Shown: positions 31,841-42,864 of the stretch, one piece after another
Layout of the letters: every line of letters begins with the position of its first letter
Numbering within the stretch: position 1 is the stretch's first letter
Assembly: GCA_017871115.1 (NCBI GenBank)
Contig: JAFCIZ010000007.1
Span: 1,240,001 to 1,304,000 of the forward strand
Length of the DNA stretch: 64,000 nt
From: Cunninghamella blakesleeana
Lineage: Eukaryota; Mucoromycota; Mucoromycetes; Mucorales; Cunninghamellaceae
Direction of reading: 5' to 3'
Notes under the pieces: model-generated
Told to the model about the DNA's origin: nothing
What the model saw: the letters and a program-made list of their open reading frames with translations, nothing else
Database searches by the model: none
Made by a program: the position numbers and the translations under genes

Positions 31841-33154
31841 ATGGAACAAAACAAAATTGATTTAATAAAAAATTATTTATCAACATTAAAATTACCTGAC
31901 AACATCACCGATAAAGAAAAAAATTATTTACAAAAACATTCCCACAAATTTATCATACACAACAACGAATTGTACCGATATAATATTAACCTGCAGACGA
32001 TAAGAAAAGTTTTGAATAAAGATCAAGTGTCAGAAGCATTATACATGCATCATCAACATCCATTAGGAGGACATATGGGTTACCACAACACATTATTCAA
32101 ACTTGCAAATCATTATTATTGGGAAAATATGACAAAAGATGTACAGAATTACGTCAAGAAATGCAGTAGATGTCAAACTACAGGTCCTGCTAAACATAAC
32201 GAATTATTACACCCTATTCCAACAACATCCAAACCTTTCTTCCAATGGGCATTAGATGTCAAACATATTTCTACATCTAAAAATGGATATAGATATATAG
32301 TTGCAGGTATTGATTATCTAACGAAATGGGTTGAAGCTCGTGCATTAAAATTCCAAACTGCAGCCGAAATAGCATTGTTTATTTATGAAGATATTATTTG
32401 TCGACACGGTGCGCCACACATAATAATTACAGATAATGGAAAGCCATTTATAGGTGAATTAATAAAAAAAGTCTGTTTCCAATACAATATCCACCATAAA
32501 ACTATAAGTGTTGGGAATTCGCAAGCAAACGGGTTGATAGAAAAGTTTAATTCCACTTTAGGCGCTATTCTAAAAAAGTTAAACAATAAAGAAAAACAAG
32601 TATGGGATCAATATTTACCATCCGTTCTATTTGCCTATCGTACTATCAAACAAAAATCAACAAATTATTCTCCTTTTTATTTAACTTACGGGCATGAAGC
32701 AAAGACACCTTATGATTTATTTATGGATATACCAATAGAAGTAAATTCTGCAAGATTCCAATATCAGTTACACGTACGCGCTGCAAAAGAATTATTGTCA
32801 CTAAAACAGATAAGAGAAGACGCTGCAGAATTTATAAAGAAATCCCAAAAGAATCAAAAGAAGGCCATTGACAAGAAGATTAATAATGAAAAGAAGGAAT
32901 GGAAACCGCCTTTTAGGATTGGTGATATTGTTATGATGTATATTGGAAGAAAATCAAACTCTTGGGGTGGCAAAATATCAGATAACTGGAAAGGCAAATA
33001 TATTGTTCATCAAAGTTTAGGTAAAGGTACTTATTTGATAAAAGAATTCAACGTGACCAATACCAAACTAAGAAGAATACACGGCAATAAATTGAAGTTG
33101 TCGCAGATGCCTGACGTATTTTGGATTGACTTTGCTAAAAAGACAATCGTTTAA
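31841..33154 (+). CDS. Stand-alone integrase of element C
   Basis: 437 aa from its own ATG (AAAATGG context), 246 bases after the pol stop. It has an N-terminal HHCC finger (HPLGGHMGYH ... CSRC, about 70-112), the catalytic core with Asp in WALDVKHI, Asp in TDNGKPF and Glu in NGLIEKFN (about 139, 198, 233), and a C-terminal module with WKGKYIVHQSLGKGTYLI. All catalytic residues are present. In most LTR elements this domain is cleaved out of Pol; here it must be translated separately, from another RNA or by internal initiation. Confidence 0.92.
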   Translation: MEQNKIDLIKNYLSTLKLPDNITDKEKNYLQKHSHKFIIHNNELYRYNINLQTIRKVLNKDQVSEALYMHHQHPLGGHMGYHNTLFKLANHYYWENMTKDVQNYVKKCSRCQTTGPAKHNELLHPIPTTSKPFFQWALDVKHISTSKNGYRYIVAGIDYLTKWVEARALKFQTAAEIALFIYEDIICRHGAPHIIITDNGKPFIGELIKKVCFQYNIHHKTISVGNSQANGLIEKFNSTLGAILKKLNNKEKQVWDQYLPSVLFAYRTIKQKSTNYSPFYLTYGHEAKTPYDLFMDIPIEVNSARFQYQLHVRAAKELLSLKQIREDAAEFIKKSQKNQKKAIDKKINNEKKEWKPPFRIGDIVMMYIGRKSNSWGGKISDNWKGKYIVHQSLGKGTYLIKEFNVTNTKLRRIHGNKLKLSQMPDVFWIDFAKKTIV

Positions 33155-33319
33155 AAAAAAAATTCTTTTATATGGGAAAAAGAAAATTAAAAAAAAAAGA
33201 AAAACTTTATATATATATTTAAAATTCCGAAAAAAAAAAAAACTATAAATAAGGAAAAATTATATTATAATTTTTCTTTATTCAAAAAAAAAAAAATAAT
33301 AATATTAACGATATTAAAG

Positions 33320-33868
33320 ATGACTCCACAAGATAACCAAACAAACAAACTACTCTCTCAAGAAGATCTTGTTGATTCCCATGAAGTTGACAACATACTC
33401 GATGAATTGGTACCTATAACCGAACCTATTGACTTAAATTTTTTAACTCCTGAACTTCTATATTGGTTAAACACGGATATATCTACTAGTGAATGGATCA
33501 AGTTTCAAATTCAGGAAAACTATAAAAATCTACTCGATATTTTGGTTACTGAATTAAAAGCAAGATGGGAAAAGGAAAATTTGGTAGATAATTTTATTAT
33601 TCCACAAACCTTGGAATACATACATCAAAGTTGCGCTCACCCAAACAAAATAGGCTACCATAAGTATGTTAGGGCAAGAAGAGAAACACTGAAGAAGCTA
33701 TTTAAAAGTGGTTCTTATGATGAACTCGACCAGGTTATGATCAAAAGGATAATAAATTTAGATACCTGGACGCATGAAAAAGATGCGGCGTCATCTAAAT
33801 CGTGGTGGAGGGATGTTATGGTATGGTTGAACTTATCATACCTAAATAATCCTAAAAATAATTTTTAA
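33320..33868 (+). CDS. ORF3 of element C, unknown function
   Basis: 182 aa from an ATG after A-rich sequence. It aligns with ORF3 of B over the second half (IPQTLEYIHQ, RARRETLKKLF, MIKRI...DTW). The final 17 codons and the stop lie inside the 3' LTR, and the purine tract GGTGGAGGGA is coded within it. No membrane segment, signal or known motif is seen. Confidence 0.8.
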   Translation: MTPQDNQTNKLLSQEDLVDSHEVDNILDELVPITEPIDLNFLTPELLYWLNTDISTSEWIKFQIQENYKNLLDILVTELKARWEKENLVDNFIIPQTLEYIHQSCAHPNKIGYHKYVRARRETLKKLFKSGSYDELDQVMIKRIINLDTWTHEKDAASSKSWWRDVMVWLNLSYLNNPKNNF

Positions 33869-34515
33869 ATATATTTTTAAACAAGTGTTTTTGCATATAT
33901 AAATATATGCATATATATATATATTAACTTTATATTTTATCCAATAGTATTTCATAATTTTATATATATTTATTTATTTTATCTTTTATAACTTTATCAA
34001 TTTATACTCCTCCTTGTTATAATGGTCTTTATAACTTACCTACCAATCTGGGTTTGAATTCAGATCATTTTTATATATAAAGGAGCGAAATTTTATTTTA
34101 TTTGAAAAAATCAGTTAATTTGAAATAAAGATTTTTATATATTAAATTCTCTTAACTCATCTTTTTAGCTAAAGATTATATTTATTTTATATTAATATTG
34201 TTGATTACTATCCAATATTACTTTATATTATTTTATTATAATAATCGTTGATCTTTATCCGATATTATATTTATTTTATTTTAATTTTATTACTTTGTCT
34301 ATATAATTGTTGATCTTTATCCAATTATATAATTTATTTTATTTTATTTTATTATTTTAATTTTATTTTAAATTATCAATCTAAACTAAGTTGTATCTAC
34401 TTATAAAACAAGATACTGGTGCTCACTGACGACTAAACTAAACTACAAAACTATCTACTTTCCAAAACTATAAAAGGAAATTCTACTTTTCAAACAACCA
34501 AAAATTTACACAACA
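33814..34515 (+). repeat. 3' LTR of element C
   Basis: 702 bp, same as the 5' LTR by eye, beginning inside ORF3. The cloverleaf-like stretch lies at 34010-34085. Followed by CTTA. Confidence 0.92.
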
Positions 34516-34519
34516 CTTA

Positions 34520-34537
34520 CCAAAAACACACACAACA
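34520..34537 (+). repeat. Distal end of the 3' LTR of element B
   Basis: CCAAAAACACACACAACA continues the B LTR interrupted at 26345 and ends with ACACAACA. Confidence 0.85.
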
Positions 34538-34572
34538 CCTACTTTTACAGCAACCAAAAACATTACACAACA
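34538..34572 (+). repeat. 3' end of the old host LTR (LTR0)
   Basis: CCTACTTTT...TTACACAACA matches the end of LTR C. Its first four bases are the right duplication of element B. It ends 12 bp from the 3' end of the U6 gene. Confidence 0.75.
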
Positions 34573-34576
34573 ATAT

Positions 34577-34584
34577 AAAAAAAA
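34577..34584 (-). terminator. RNA polymerase III T-run terminator of U6
   Basis: Eight T on the minus strand directly after the U6 sequence. Confidence 0.85.
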
Positions 34585-34640
34585 GTTGCTCCGTAGAGCG
34601 TTCCATCTCAGAAGTTTAGTGTCATCCTTGTGCAGGGGCC

Positions 34641-34672
<32 letters not shown>

Positions 34673-34704
34673 ATGAGTGTCATACAACTTAAAGTTGCAG
34701 ACAT
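34585..34704 (-). ncRNA. U6 spliceosomal snRNA
   Basis: The minus strand carries the invariant U6 core: GATACAGAGAAGATTAGC, containing ACAGAGA and the AGC triad, then ATGGCCCCTGCACAAGGATG and GACAC. The 5' end can form a CAACTT/AAGTTG hairpin. It ends in a T8 terminator and has a TTTATAA element (34728-34734) about 25 bp upstream, typical of Pol III snRNA promoters. There is no intron in the core. The exact 5' end is uncertain by a few bases. Confidence 0.95.
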
Positions 34705-34727
34705 CTAAAAAAAATAATTGGTAGCTG

Positions 34728-34734
34728 TTATAAA
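34728..34734 (-). promoter_or_regulatory. TATA element of the U6 gene
   Basis: TTTATAA on the minus strand about 25 bp upstream of the inferred U6 5' end, as expected for a type 3 Pol III promoter. Confidence 0.6.
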
Positions 34735-34895
34735 CAAAAATATATATGGTTCATGCCAAATTGTGGTTTATAATATTAAACCGGTCTTTTAATTCTCTTA
34801 TATTTTTTTTACACACAGCTGTTCTATTTTGTTACTAATTAAAGTATAAAATTTATACAATTACTTTTTTATTTTTTTTTACAAACATAAAAAAA

Positions 34896-35889
34896 ATGTC
34901 TCAGCCTTCTAAACGAGCTCGTCTTTCTCAATCGGCTAATGAAATTCAGCAAGATTTTTCCTCTCAATTAACTTCCCAAGACATCTCTGGTGATCATAGT
35001 CATGAAGTAGGTTTTATATCTAAATTGGCATATAGTTTTGTAAATAAATTTGAATAATATATACTCTTATTTATATTTATTATTATTACTGCTGATTAGG
35101 AAATGGAACGTAAAGCAAAAGAGTTAGTGAGATATGCACTTGCTTGTGAATTTAAAAAAAGCATTATTCGAAAAGAAGATATCAATAAAAAGATTTTACA
35201 AGGTTATACTAGACAATTCAAAAGAGTTTTCACAATTGCTCAAACAATACTATACGATATTTTTGGAATGACATTAATTGAAATACCAGCAAAAGAAAGA
35301 ATGAAGCCAGCTTCTGTCTCTGCAACTGTTTTTTCCCAAAATTCATCAGAAGCAATAACAAAACTACCATCCTCCAATACTTATATATTATGTAATGCAC
35401 TTAATCAACATGTTGATGCTTCTTCGGTTATATATTATACTGAAACCGAATATGCCAATATGGGGTTATTATATCTTATTTTGAGTTTAATTTTTGTTAA
35501 TGAGCGAATTCTTAGTGAAGGTAATAATATGTAAAATAATTTTAATTGAAAATATACATGTGAATATATATAATTATATTCACCAGTAATTAATTTTAAT
35601 AGGTGATCTGAAGAAATACTTAAATAAGGTTGGTATATCTTCAACGTCTAATACATTTGGTGATTTGGAAAAATTGATTTCAACCTACACAAAGCAAGGG
35701 TACTTATACCGGGTAAAACGAACAGAAAACACTGCCAATAATGAACCGGAATGGGATTATCAATGGGGACCTCGAGCTAAGGTTGAATTACAATACAAAG
35801 ATCTATGTAAATTTATTGCAAGTTTTTATGAAGTAGATGATATGAATGAATTTCAAAAAAATATATTTAAAGCAGCTAGCATTGAGTAA
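34896..35889 (+). CDS. NSE3: MAGE-domain protein, Smc5-Smc6 subunit Nse3
   Basis: Exons 34896-35006, 35100-35520, 35603-35889; frames agree; 272 aa. The MAGE homology domain is recognised by ELVRYAL, the ILYDIFGMTLIEI stretch, GLLYLILSLIFVN, and GYLYRVK...YQWGPRAKVE near the end. In fungi the single MAGE protein is Nse3, which binds Nse1 and Nse4 and DNA in the Smc5-Smc6 repair complex. The N terminus has a basic KRAR patch. It diverges from the U6 gene across about 190 bp. Confidence 0.9.
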
Positions 35890-35937
35890 AAATTACCAAA
35901 ATATTGTAAATAAAAATCATTTAATAAGCTTTATTTT

Positions 35938-36689
35938 TCAAAAAAAGAGAGAACGTAAAATATCTGCTTCAATCTTCATATCTTCGGCCGATCTTGGCGT
36001 CCTAGATTCATTGTCTACACCTCCAATTTTATGCTGCTTTTTTTCATCTATATCATCATATATATCATCATTATTTGCGTAATCGCCCTTTCGTCTTGGA
36101 ATAACATGCATGTGTACATGTGGAACCTACAATTATATATAAGTTTCTTTTCTTTTTTCAAAAAAATGTATCATATAATATATATGGTTTAATTCTTACG
36201 GTTTGTCCAGCTTCAGGCCCATCTTGAATAACAAAAGTTAAAGAGGTACCTTGATAATGGTTCTCTATCACCTTACTTATTCTTTGTGCACTTAATACTA
36301 AATCAGTTGCTTCTTCAGATGTTAAATCGTTAAATCTTGTCGCCAATCTTTTGCTAACGACAAGTACATCTAATATAAATTACAATAAAGCATATATTGT
36401 GATAGTCAAGGAAATATTTAAACATATAATTGTTTTTAAAATGATGTCAAAATAATAGTAGTAATAAAAAAGGATACGACCCCTAAAATAGTTTATGCAT
36501 TTTTTTTAGTAAAATTTCACTTTTTGATATTTAAATATATAAAATTAACTATTAATATATGTGTATATATATATATATATATAATTACGGTGTTATTGGT
36601 TTCAAGTTTACTAATCCAACACAATGTGTTGACTTGTAAAAGATCTGTGATTCAGGAATAAGATGTGGCCCAAATTTAAATATATTCAT
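35938..36689 (-). CDS. FHIT-type HIT hydrolase, with a 5-nt microexon
   Basis: Exons 36689-36589 (101 nt), 36482-36478 (5 nt, GGGTC), 36369-36200 (170) and 36126-35938 (189) total 465 nt and 154 aa. The microexon completes the family motif P-G-H-V-L-V: it adds the third base of Pro, all of Gly, and the first base of His. The HIT triad is HVHMHV near residue 97, after QDGPEAGQTVP. Proteins of this type (fungal Aph1/Hnt2) cleave diadenosine polyphosphates. Without the microexon the frame ends at once in a stop. Confidence 0.9.
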
Positions 36690-36888
36690 GAAAAAAATAA
36701 ATAAACAAATTTAAAGAGTAATAAGAGAAATAAAAGAAAAAAGAGATCACCCCTTTTTTGATCACAGGGGATTCTTTCTTTTAAAAATATTCAAACCCAG
36801 CTATAAGTCCTCAAAAGGCATTTTAAAAAAATAAAATTTTTTAGTCTTTCTTTCCTCTTCTTTTACCCCTCCCCTTCACAGTATTACC
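36690..36888. promoter_or_regulatory. Divergent promoter, FHIT-like gene and HIS6
   Basis: A 199-bp intergenic region between two start codons. It contains CCCCT and, 11 bases on, AGGGG around a TGATCA palindrome (about 36750-36771), two inverted stress-response-like (CCCCT) sites, and a pyrimidine tract before HIS6. No clear Gcn4 site TGACTC is seen. Confidence 0.4.
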
Positions 36889-38125
36889 ATGACACGATTT
36901 AATGGATGTATTGATCTTCACCATGGCCAAGTAAAACAAATTGTCGGAGGTTCACTTAATGACAACGTTCCAGATACATTGCAAACCAATTTTATCTCAA
37001 AGTAAGTAATAAAATAAAATTAAAAAAGAAATAAAGTATCAATGTATTTATTTCTAACTTCGATCATATATAAAAAAGAGAAACACCTGGCTACTATGCC
37101 AATTTATATAAGAAAAATAATGTAAAGAGATGCCATGTTATCAAACTAGGACCTAATAATGATGATGCAGCAAAAGATGCATTGAGAACTTGGCCAAAAG
37201 GCTTACAAATAGGCGGCGGTATTACGCTTGACAATGCACAGGAATGGCTTGATATAGGTGCAAGCAAGGTTATTGTAACTTCTTATTTATTTCCAAATGC
37301 TAGTTTTTCTTTACCAAGATTACAAGCGCTTTGTGAAAAAGTAGGTAAAGAAAATCTGGTAATAGACGTAAGTTGTCGGAAACGTGAAAATCAATGGATT
37401 GTGGCCATGAATAAATGGCAAACTTTAACCGATATGGTTGTAAACAAAGGTAAATAATACATGCATTCATTCATACGCATACACACACACACATATATAT
37501 ATATATATAATATAGTATAAAAAACAATTAAAAATGAGAATCCAAGAACAATTTGGCTAAATATATATATATATAGAAACTTTGGATATGTTGTCGGAGT
37601 ACTGTAGTGAATTTCTTATACACGCTGCTGATGTTGAAGGTTTATGCAAAGGCATTGATGAAGATTTAGTTAAAAGTAAGTCAACATATAAATCTTATTA
37701 TTTTTACAGTATTGAATAATGGAGATAATGACTATTTTTGTTTTTTGTTCAAATTAAAGATCTAGGAAACTGGGTGACCATTCCAACTACTTATGCTGGT
37801 GGTGGAAGATGTAAAAAATTAATTATACCATAATAATTATATTAGAACATCAACCATATTAATGAAAAGTACTTATATATATATATTCTTGTAGGTTTAG
37901 ATGATTTAAAGTTAGTCAATGAATTGTCAAACGGAAAAGTAGATTTAACTTTTGGAAGGTAAAGAAAGGAATGGAAAGAAAAATACACATATGGTAAATA
38001 TGAGAATATTCACCAATATACCTTTTCCTCTCTCTTTTGCTGTTGTTAGTGCTTTGGATATATTTGGTGGAAAAGGTGTTAAATTTGAGGATTGTATTAA
38101 GTGGAATAATACTCAATTATCTTAA
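36889..38125 (+). CDS. HIS6: ProFAR isomerase of histidine synthesis
   Basis: Six exons: 36889-37001, 37079-37449, 37577-37675, 37760-37810, 37895-37958, 38050-38125, giving 257 aa. The enzyme (EC 5.3.1.16) converts ProFAR to PRFAR, the fourth step of histidine biosynthesis, using a beta/alpha barrel. The start [18 protein letters not shown] carries the first catalytic Asp; [12 protein letters not shown] and the phosphate loop [13 protein letters not shown] follow, then [14 protein letters not shown]. Length and motifs are those of fungal His6. Confidence 0.94.
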
Positions 38126-39105
38126 AGTATATAATCTTACATGATTATACATAATATAAATTAACAATTAAAAGTATATGTATAGAATAAATATTAGAAT
38201 TTAAATATAGTGTAATTTTACAACTTAAAGTAATTGTCTATATCAACATAATCATATTATTTATTTATATAATTATAAAACAATATTACCTTTAGCTTTT
38301 ATGTATCAGTAGTTTTATTAATCAAAACTGCTTCCCGTTATATAATATATATATATTACATTTTTAGAAATCAGTAGTTTAGTGGCTAAGAAATATACCC
38401 ATATAATCACATGCATTTATTACTCTCTGTAAAAGTTATTATATTGCAATATGTCATTCATAGTTTGTGTTCATTATCAATAAGTACTCTTTGTCAGTTG
38501 CTCATGATGCTCAAAAGTAGAAATAACAGACTGATTTGGGGTGGTTTCCAACGTTTCTAGTGGTGACAATGCCTGCAATTATTAGTGGGAACTACACAAA
38601 TAATAATAATAATTATGATAATGATAAATGAGTTGTATTCCAATTATAGTCAATTGGGAATTATTCTCTTTTAAAACAAGTTGTGTGACTAAAGTATATA
38701 ATTTAAATAATAATAAAAAATAAAAAATAGGCATTCTTTCCATACTTTGAACTAGAAATAATATTCTCGAAATGGTAGGTTTTGTCATCATTATGATCAG
38801 AAACTATTAAGCAATTTACAAATGATATATCATTTTCGTTAGTTTATAAACATGTGCTATTATTATTAAAAATAACTAGTGGAAAATTCATAAATGATCG
38901 GGAAAAAAAGTACCATCTTTTTGGAAATTATATTTAACTGACAGAAAAATAAAGTTACTATTAAAAACGTGTACTACGAAATGACTAAAAAATCTTCGAT
39001 ATAGTCATTAGTACTTAAAATTGAGTAACCTTAAATTATTCGATTAATAAAAAAATTAAACTTCTTTTTTTTATTTTTCTTTTTTTCTTAGAATAAAATA
39101 ATACA
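38126..39105. other. Intergenic, no gene seen
   Basis: AT-rich sequence with chance ORFs only. The part before 39106 should hold the promoter of the phosphoesterase gene; a pyrimidine tract lies at 39061-39090. Confidence 0.5.
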
Positions 39106-40250
39106 ATGAAATTATTTACACTAGCTACTACCATAATTGCTTCTTTATTTACTATTGATGCACTTCCTGTTATTGAAAGTAATCAAATAGTACCTGGAAA
39201 ACATTTTGATCGCGTGGTTATTTTCATTTTTGAAAATCAAGATTACGATGATGTACATGCGGATCCTTATTTTGGTAGCCTTGCAACAAAACATAACGGT
39301 AATGTAAAATATAAATATAGATAAGTTAACTTTACTAATATTAATCCCTTTAGGCGTTGAACTTACAAACTTCTTTGCTACAACCCATCCTTCCCAACCA
39401 AATTATGTAAAAGATAAAAAGAAACTTTATATAAATACAATATATATAGAATATAATAGTAATTTTTATATTTTCCTTTAGATTTCATTTATATCTGGCT
39501 CTACATCTGGTACTTTCTTGGATTTTGAAAGTAACATCGATAGAAAGTCCATTGTAGACTTATTAGAAGCTAAGGGGGTCTCATGGAAATCGTATCAACA
39601 AGGGTATACTGGAAATTGTGATTTATCAATGAAAATTGGTAAATATGTTCGTAAACACAATCCCTTCATTTCTTTTACTAATGTGCAAAATAATCCTGAA
39701 CGTTGTGCTAAAATTGTTAATTCTGATCAGTTGGATATTGATATCAGTAATGATCAAGTTCCTCAATTTGTTTTTTTCACACCTGACGTAAGTTAACAGA
39801 TAAAGTGTTTGATTTATCCACACCTGTACTTATATTAATTTTATCTATTAATTTTAACAGTTAGATAATGATGGTCATGATACTAATTTAACATTTGCCT
39901 CTAATTGGTTCCAAGGCTATTTAGAACCTCGTATTACTAAAAGTACATTAAATAAAAACACTATGTTTGTTTCTACCTGGGATGAAGCTAGAAATTATCT
40001 TATTCCCAATCAAATTCAAACCGTTCTATTTGGACCAGATTTTAAAAGGTCTTCAACTTCTTCTTCTGATAACACTAAATATAATCTTTATTCACTTTTA
40101 CGTACTATCGAAGATAATGTAAGTATATTGACTTGTATCACTTTCATAAACGGATTTATATCACATACTCATTTTTTATTTTTATTTTTGTAGTGGGATC
40201 TTGGAAATTTGGGAAAGCACGACAAAGATGCTACTTTAATTAATTTATAA
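39106..40250 (+). CDS. Secreted phosphoesterase / acid phosphatase-like protein
   Basis: Exons 39106-39298, 39354-39406, 39482-39787, 39861-40118, 40194-40250; 288 aa. Residues 1-20 are a signal peptide (MKLFTLATTIIASLFTIDA). The mature part has FDRVVIFIFENQDYDDV near the N terminus, then THPSQPNYISFISGS, and PQFVFFTPDLDNDGHD, the pattern of the phosphoesterase family that includes fungal secreted acid phosphatases and bacterial phospholipase C. The metal/nucleophile region EN...PSQPNY and DGHD are present. Substrate is not deducible. Confidence 0.85.
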
Positions 40251-41638
40251 TTTCCATATATTTATATAATATATATCTTATTGTTATATGACCTTTGATT
40301 TTAAATATATTCAATTCATATTTGTTAGTTCTTTTGAACGTTTGTAATCTTATTTCTTATTTTTCTCTTTTTCTCATAAACCAATAAAATTTTAAAGTAT
40401 GGTCACGATGGTTAAAAATTTGGCATGAAAAATGTTGTGTAACATACAACGACAATTGTATAATTGATATTAATAAATAATGAATGTTAAATACTGTAAT
40501 ATATTATAATATATATATGCATATACATAAATATTATCAGAACTATGTACACAAATAGATACATATATATATATATTATTATTATTATTAATACTTTAGT
40601 TTTATATAATTTAAATAATTTATTGCAAGTATAATTTTTAAAAATTTTAAAATTAATAGTTTATCATTATAAAATTATCAATTCTCCATAAGAACCACAC
40701 CAATTATAATTGTATATTATATAATATTTGATAATAGCGCCAAAAAAATAAATAATACACATTGTGCTTTTTTAAATAGTGTACTATTTCAAATAAACTG
40801 AAAAAAAATAAAAAAATAGAAAAGTTACCCTTTATGGTAATTCGATCTTATTTAAGCATTGTATTAAAAATTATTTTATATTTTATTTTGCAATATTTAA
40901 AGTTTTGTAACAGAATTGCCACATACTTCATATAATAATTTTTAACAGCTAGTATTCTAACATTAAAAACAAAATTAAGATACAATATAAATTATATGGC
41001 TGATTATCTTGTGTTTTTCTCGAGTAATACTTGCTACTTGAGCTTATATAGTTATTATTCATCATTATTTTGAATATCTTTGTATTAAAAGTAAGGTATC
41101 GTACTATTCACACCCTTTATCAATATATGTTTTATATAATGGAAGGTGAATAAAAAAACAGCACGTTGTAGTAATTAATTTAACTTAATAAAATTCGAAG
41201 TATCAGAATAGTAGTATTTATTGAAAAGGAATTTATAATTTTTTTTAAAATATAACACTAAAATTACTTACACTAACATAGCGTGTTGAAATTTGAAAGC
41301 TTTTATGCTTTGATCTAGTATTTTTTTTTTTTTTTGACTTAAAATTTTGCTTTGATCTAATAATAATTAAAGATAAAAATAAATAAATATTTATCGTCTC
41401 CTTTTAATATTTTTCATTAATCTTGATTTGGGTATTATTATTAAAAAACGGGGTGAGTTATAATCTCCGACCACAACCAAAATGATGCCAGGTGGCACGT
41501 CTAGCAGTGCCTTTTTTTTTCAAAGCGTGATTACTTTTTTTTTTTTACTTTTTACTTTTATTATTTTTTTATAACTTATTCCTTTGGAGTTTTCTTAATA
41601 ATATATTTTATTTTATTTTTAAAAACTCTTAAAAAAAA
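40251..41638. other. Intergenic, no gene seen; promoter of ERD2 at the right
   Basis: AT-rich with TA and T tracts. Near 41485-41505 the sequence GGTGGCACGTCT (complement AGACGTGCCACC) has an ACGTG core resembling unfolded-protein-response sites, which would suit the ER receptor gene downstream; this is a guess from the motif. Confidence 0.4.
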
Positions 41639-42653
41639 ATGAATATTTTTCGACTGGTGGCTGATTTGATGCATTTGGCATCTATTTTTATTCTTCTTCT
41701 AAAAATCAAAAGTACACGATCTTGCGTAGGTAAAAACTTCATCTATTTTTTATTTATTTTATTTTAAATTTATATTTATAAATTGCAATATAAAAAGGAT
41801 TCACTCTAAAATCATCGTTTTTACACTATTTTTTTTAAAGGCATTTCGTTCAAGTCTCAATTACTTTATGCTATTGTATTTTTGACACGATATTTGGATT
41901 TATTTATCAAATTTCATAGTGTTTATAATTCCTGTATGAAAGTATTCTTCATAATTAGTTCGTTATATATTTTATTCCTTATGAAGGTTAAATTTAAGGC
42001 TACTTATGATGCTAGTTTGGATACTTTTCGTGTTGAATATTTATTAGCTGGAGCAGCTGTATTGGCTTTATTAACAACAGAAGCTTACCAAATTCGTGAG
42101 GTAAAAAAAAAAAAAAAATACTACACATACATTTATACATATAACAGAGAACAGGGATAGTTATAAAAATCAATAATTTTTTATTAGACATTATGGACTT
42201 TTTCAATTTGGCTTGAATCAGTAGCTATTTTGCCACAGTTATTTATGTTACAAAGAACAGGGGAAGCAGAAACTATTACAACACATTATCTTTTTGCTTT
42301 GGGTGCTTACCGTGCTTTATATATAGTAAATTGGGTATATCGATATTATGATGAACAATATGTGGAGTATATTGCTTGGATTGCTGGGTTATTGCAAACT
42401 GCTTTATATAGTGACTTTTTCTACATTTATTATACCAAGTAAGATTATAAAAAGTAAAAGTAAATTGTTTTTAAAGATATTAGTATTTATGTGTTTATTT
42501 GTATTATTTATCTATTGTAGAGTAATGAAAGGAAAACGATTTGAATTACCAAAGTAAGTATAAATATTGTATATCTGGCCATATATTATTTTCTCATTAT
42601 AAATTCTAATCATGCTTTTTTATTTATTTATTTATTTGTTTAGAATGGTATAA
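41639..42653 (+). CDS. ERD2: ER lumen protein-retaining receptor (KDEL/HDEL receptor)
   Basis: Exons 41639-41729, 41841-42100, 42188-42438, 42521-42553, 42644-42653; 214 aa, the usual size. It retrieves soluble ER proteins from the Golgi. Seven hydrophobic segments are visible. Typical stretches are [72 protein letters not shown] and [16 protein letters not shown]. The last exon contributes only the end of the Lys codon plus Met-Val-stop. Confidence 0.95.
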
Positions 42654-42864
42654 CTTTCTATTAAGGTTTTCTTTAAATATATATTCATTTTTACATAGCA
42701 ATAGCAATAAAATAATTTAAATCCAAAATCATATACTCTCTCTGATTTATACTGTAGCCATAATGTGTATATATTATTTATAAGAAATACAGTTTATTTT
42801 CTTGATTTTTAATTTTTTTTAAAAAAGCTATATAATGGTATAAAAATGTGATGAGCATAAGTCT

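Larger units (their letters stand above)
26346..34515 (+). mobile_element. Element C: complete retrotransposon with separate integrase ORF and ORF3
   Basis: Two 702-bp LTRs (26346-27047 and 33814-34515) flank gag, pol in the -1 frame, an independent integrase ORF and ORF3. Target duplication CTTA at 26342-26345 and 34516-34519. All four ORFs are open. This is the reference copy for the A/B/C family. Confidence 0.93.
17601..34537 (+). mobile_element. Element B: relative of A and C, broken by D and C
   Basis: 5' LTR 17601-18282; gag start 18429-18745; then chromovirus D; integrase end 24637-24936; ORF3 25140-25646; 3' LTR 25613-26345 continuing at 34520-34537 after element C. The 4-bp duplication CCTA flanks it (17597-17600 and 34538-34541). 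All of gag after about residue 105, all of pol and most of integrase are missing. Confidence 0.88.
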
